Source of the DNA: Acholeplasmatales bacterium | GTDB taxonomy: Bacteria; Bacillota_I; Bacilli_A; Acholeplasmatales; Anaeroplasmataceae | DNA: 16,000 nucleotides | Assembly (NCBI GenBank): GCA_016282815.1 | Contig: JAEELU010000157.1 | Coordinates: 1-16,000, forward strand | Direction: 5' to 3' | Part shown: positions 15,601 to 16,000 of the stretch, piece by piece | Layout of the letters: each line of letters starts with the position of its first letter | How positions within the stretch are numbered: the stretch's first letter is position 1 | Notes under the pieces: generated by a model | Database searches by the model: none | What the model was told of the DNA's origin: nothing | The model's input: only the letters and a program-made list of their open reading frames with translations | Made by a program: the position numbers and the translations under genes

Positions 15601-16000
15601 CTATCCGGGTATAATTCTGCATTTCTTTCAACAAGCTTATTAACTGTAATATTTGGAATAGGCTCATAAGTATCATTAAACTTCTTATATAATTCTTCAT
15701 CCTCTTTAGGTAAAGTATTAATTTCCTTAATTAAAGACTTAACCATTAATTCACTTAATACAAGCTCATATAATCTCTTAAATGATTTAATTGTTTCTAT
15801 ATTATAAATTGATTCATCCCATTCAAAATGTAATCTAAATTTATTATTTTCTAGGAATACATCAAGTCCGAATGCACTCTTTGGTGTATCAGATTCTAGG
15901 AATATAACATCTACCTTTTGTCTACCTATACTATCAAATACGAAATTATCTCCCTGATAAGCAAACATAATATCAGCTTTAACATCATATTCTCTTGAAA
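12699..16000 (-). CDS. NRPS terminal module: (C)-A-T-reductase, N-terminus outside window
   Basis: The frame is open to the window edge; counted from the Met at 15968, 1089 residues are visible. Residues 1-90 are the end of a condensation domain. The adenylation domain (about 95-600) has YTSGSTGKPKG (258-268), FDAS (308-311), NGYGPTET (403-410), YRSGDLARY (484-492), LRGLRVELDEIE and catalytic K592 in PNGKIDKK. The carrier domain carries FFDLGGTSL with phosphopantetheine Ser647. A thioester reductase follows: LLTGSTGFLG (727-736) for NAD(P)H, STLSVAG (851) and YVHSK with catalytic Tyr885/Lys889. By eye the specificity residues read D-A-Q-S-D-G-G-I-T plus Lys, with an Asp that could favour a basic or polar substrate; this is a weak prediction. 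The peptide should leave reductively, as an aldehyde or alcohol. Its stop overlaps the exporter start, so synthesis and export are coupled. Confidence 0.93.
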   Translation of the reverse strand, partial: SREYDVKADIMFAYQGDNFVFDSIGRQKVDVIFLESDTPKSAFGLDVFLENNKFRLHFEWDESIYNIETIKSFKRLYELVLSELMVKSLIKEINTLPKEDEELYKKFNDTYEPIPNITVNKLVERNAELYPDRDAVIGCNRKYTYKEFNEACNKVSNTLHDLGVKLETKVVMLMPRIAEAYVVRQGIIKSGGAFVPIDPKYPDDRIEYIISNSEAKILISTETIINEKKKLIENANIKAISIEEILKSKKIKNLDLDIPQTSLAYMIYTSGSTGKPKGVMISHHNLINYVLDGKNIGTSLYRGIKGDVVGCSFSSFSFDASLQEECVPLTHGYTAVIASEEEIENPLMLAKTLIKNHVNIMFMTPSFVSNFIDIKEFVEALRGFQVLDMGAEAVPTELCQKLRDLGVTAAIYNGYGPTETTITCTYHKVTDKYVTIGKPFANTELYLLDKNGHILPINAIGDLTIAGDQVGLGYYKLPEKTASNFIEINGRRAYRSGDLARYNSEGNIEFFGRLDNQVKLRGLRVELDEIEKVLNSYPNITRSIIMVKTNNVDGDYLAAYFTANQTIDKDDLTLHMSKSLTPYMVPKAMMQLDKIPLTPNGKIDKKALPEIEVKKETRDVKGARNELEKKLLGIFKKALNNDNVGIDDDFFDLGGTSLSASKVAMLALGENLPIAYKDIFDYSTVLELEKYINSLNGIETSTNDNEEEEFNDLVSLKDNIIKNVNDIKAERELGRVLLTGSTGFLGIHVLKELLNQKINVITLVRGGKIEPRLRLTGLLAYYFDSPLDEELDKYVKVINADITNENLYDLLKDEKFDTIINCAAVVKHFAQDDIIERINVGGVKNLIEVARKTNARLIQISTLSVAGENIDNRFDQYFRMKENMLSFGQDISNKYVHSKFNAEKAILEAVADGLGAKIVRVGNLMGRNSDGEFQANSITNGFMRDLKGYATLGKFPVNSMDAEVDFSPIDEVSKTILLLAKTNSKFTVFHSANSHMVQMGDIIYMMNELGFDIKVVPDEEFINSMKEMMQDEKKNMLISSLISYSSSDNHTHSFILSDNEFTNKALYHLGYKWPITDSDYLRKAIESLMTLGFFERTDI

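Noticed and set aside
1..16000. TGA recoded as tryptophan, as in Mollicutes
   Set aside because: TGA is the natural stop of the MATE-kinase gene and of the membrane protein at 9430, and tryptophans are encoded by TGG.
1..16000. CRISPR arrays, tRNA or rRNA genes, insertion sequences and prophage genes
   Set aside because: I saw no regularly spaced repeats, cloverleaf sequences, transposase motifs or terminal repeats flanking any block of genes.

Overview
This is an AT-rich window with strong AGGAGG-type ribosome binding sites, lipobox lipoproteins, standard stop codons (TGA is a real stop) and short intergenic gaps. It suggests a low-GC Bacillota (Firmicutes) anaerobe, plausibly gut-associated. 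That placement rests on composition and gene content only; the species cannot be named. Almost everything is on the minus strand. The one clear exception is a 68-residue gene at 10390-10596.

Reading in the direction of transcription (right to left), the layout is as follows. (1) 16000-10638: an operon carrying the last module of a non-ribosomal peptide synthetase (end of C, then A, T and a terminal reductase; its N-terminus lies outside the window), a MATE-type exporter fused to an anti-sigma-type ATPase/kinase domain, and a STAS anti-anti-sigma-type protein. The three genes overlap, and the operon ends at a terminator shared with the convergent small gene. (2) 10604-10174: the 68-residue orphan gene with its own promoter, perfect SD and terminator, and a 216-bp divergent control region rich in palindromes. 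(3) 10173-6868: a four-gene operon of a multi-spanning membrane protein, a GNAT acetyltransferase, a LytS-type sensor kinase and a response regulator with a SARP-like output domain, ending at a strong terminator. (4) 6734-2168: an operon of a small PH-like membrane protein, a large S41-like lipoprotein, a small orphan lipoprotein and a second S41-like lipoprotein, closed by a terminator near 2090-2144. (5) 2011-170: a CASTOR/POLLUX-like ion channel with its own consensus promoter. (6) 120-1: the start of another membrane protein.

Two systems stand out. In the first, an NRPS that should release its product reductively (as an aldehyde or alcohol) is translationally coupled to an exporter whose cytosolic tail is a Bergerat-fold kinase, and then to the kinase's likely STAS substrate. 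This could be a partner-switching circuit built into a transporter. In the second, a two-component system with a SARP-like regulator lies directly upstream of a lipoprotein operon. That operon's extended -10 promoter is preceded by three direct repeats, two of them 11 bp apart and the nearest 8 bp from the -10 element, which is the geometry known for SARP sites. The two S41-like lipoproteins carry an EF-hand-type calcium loop just before the nucleophile strand. They have the DGHT histidine motif instead of the Ser-Lys dyad of the CtpA type.
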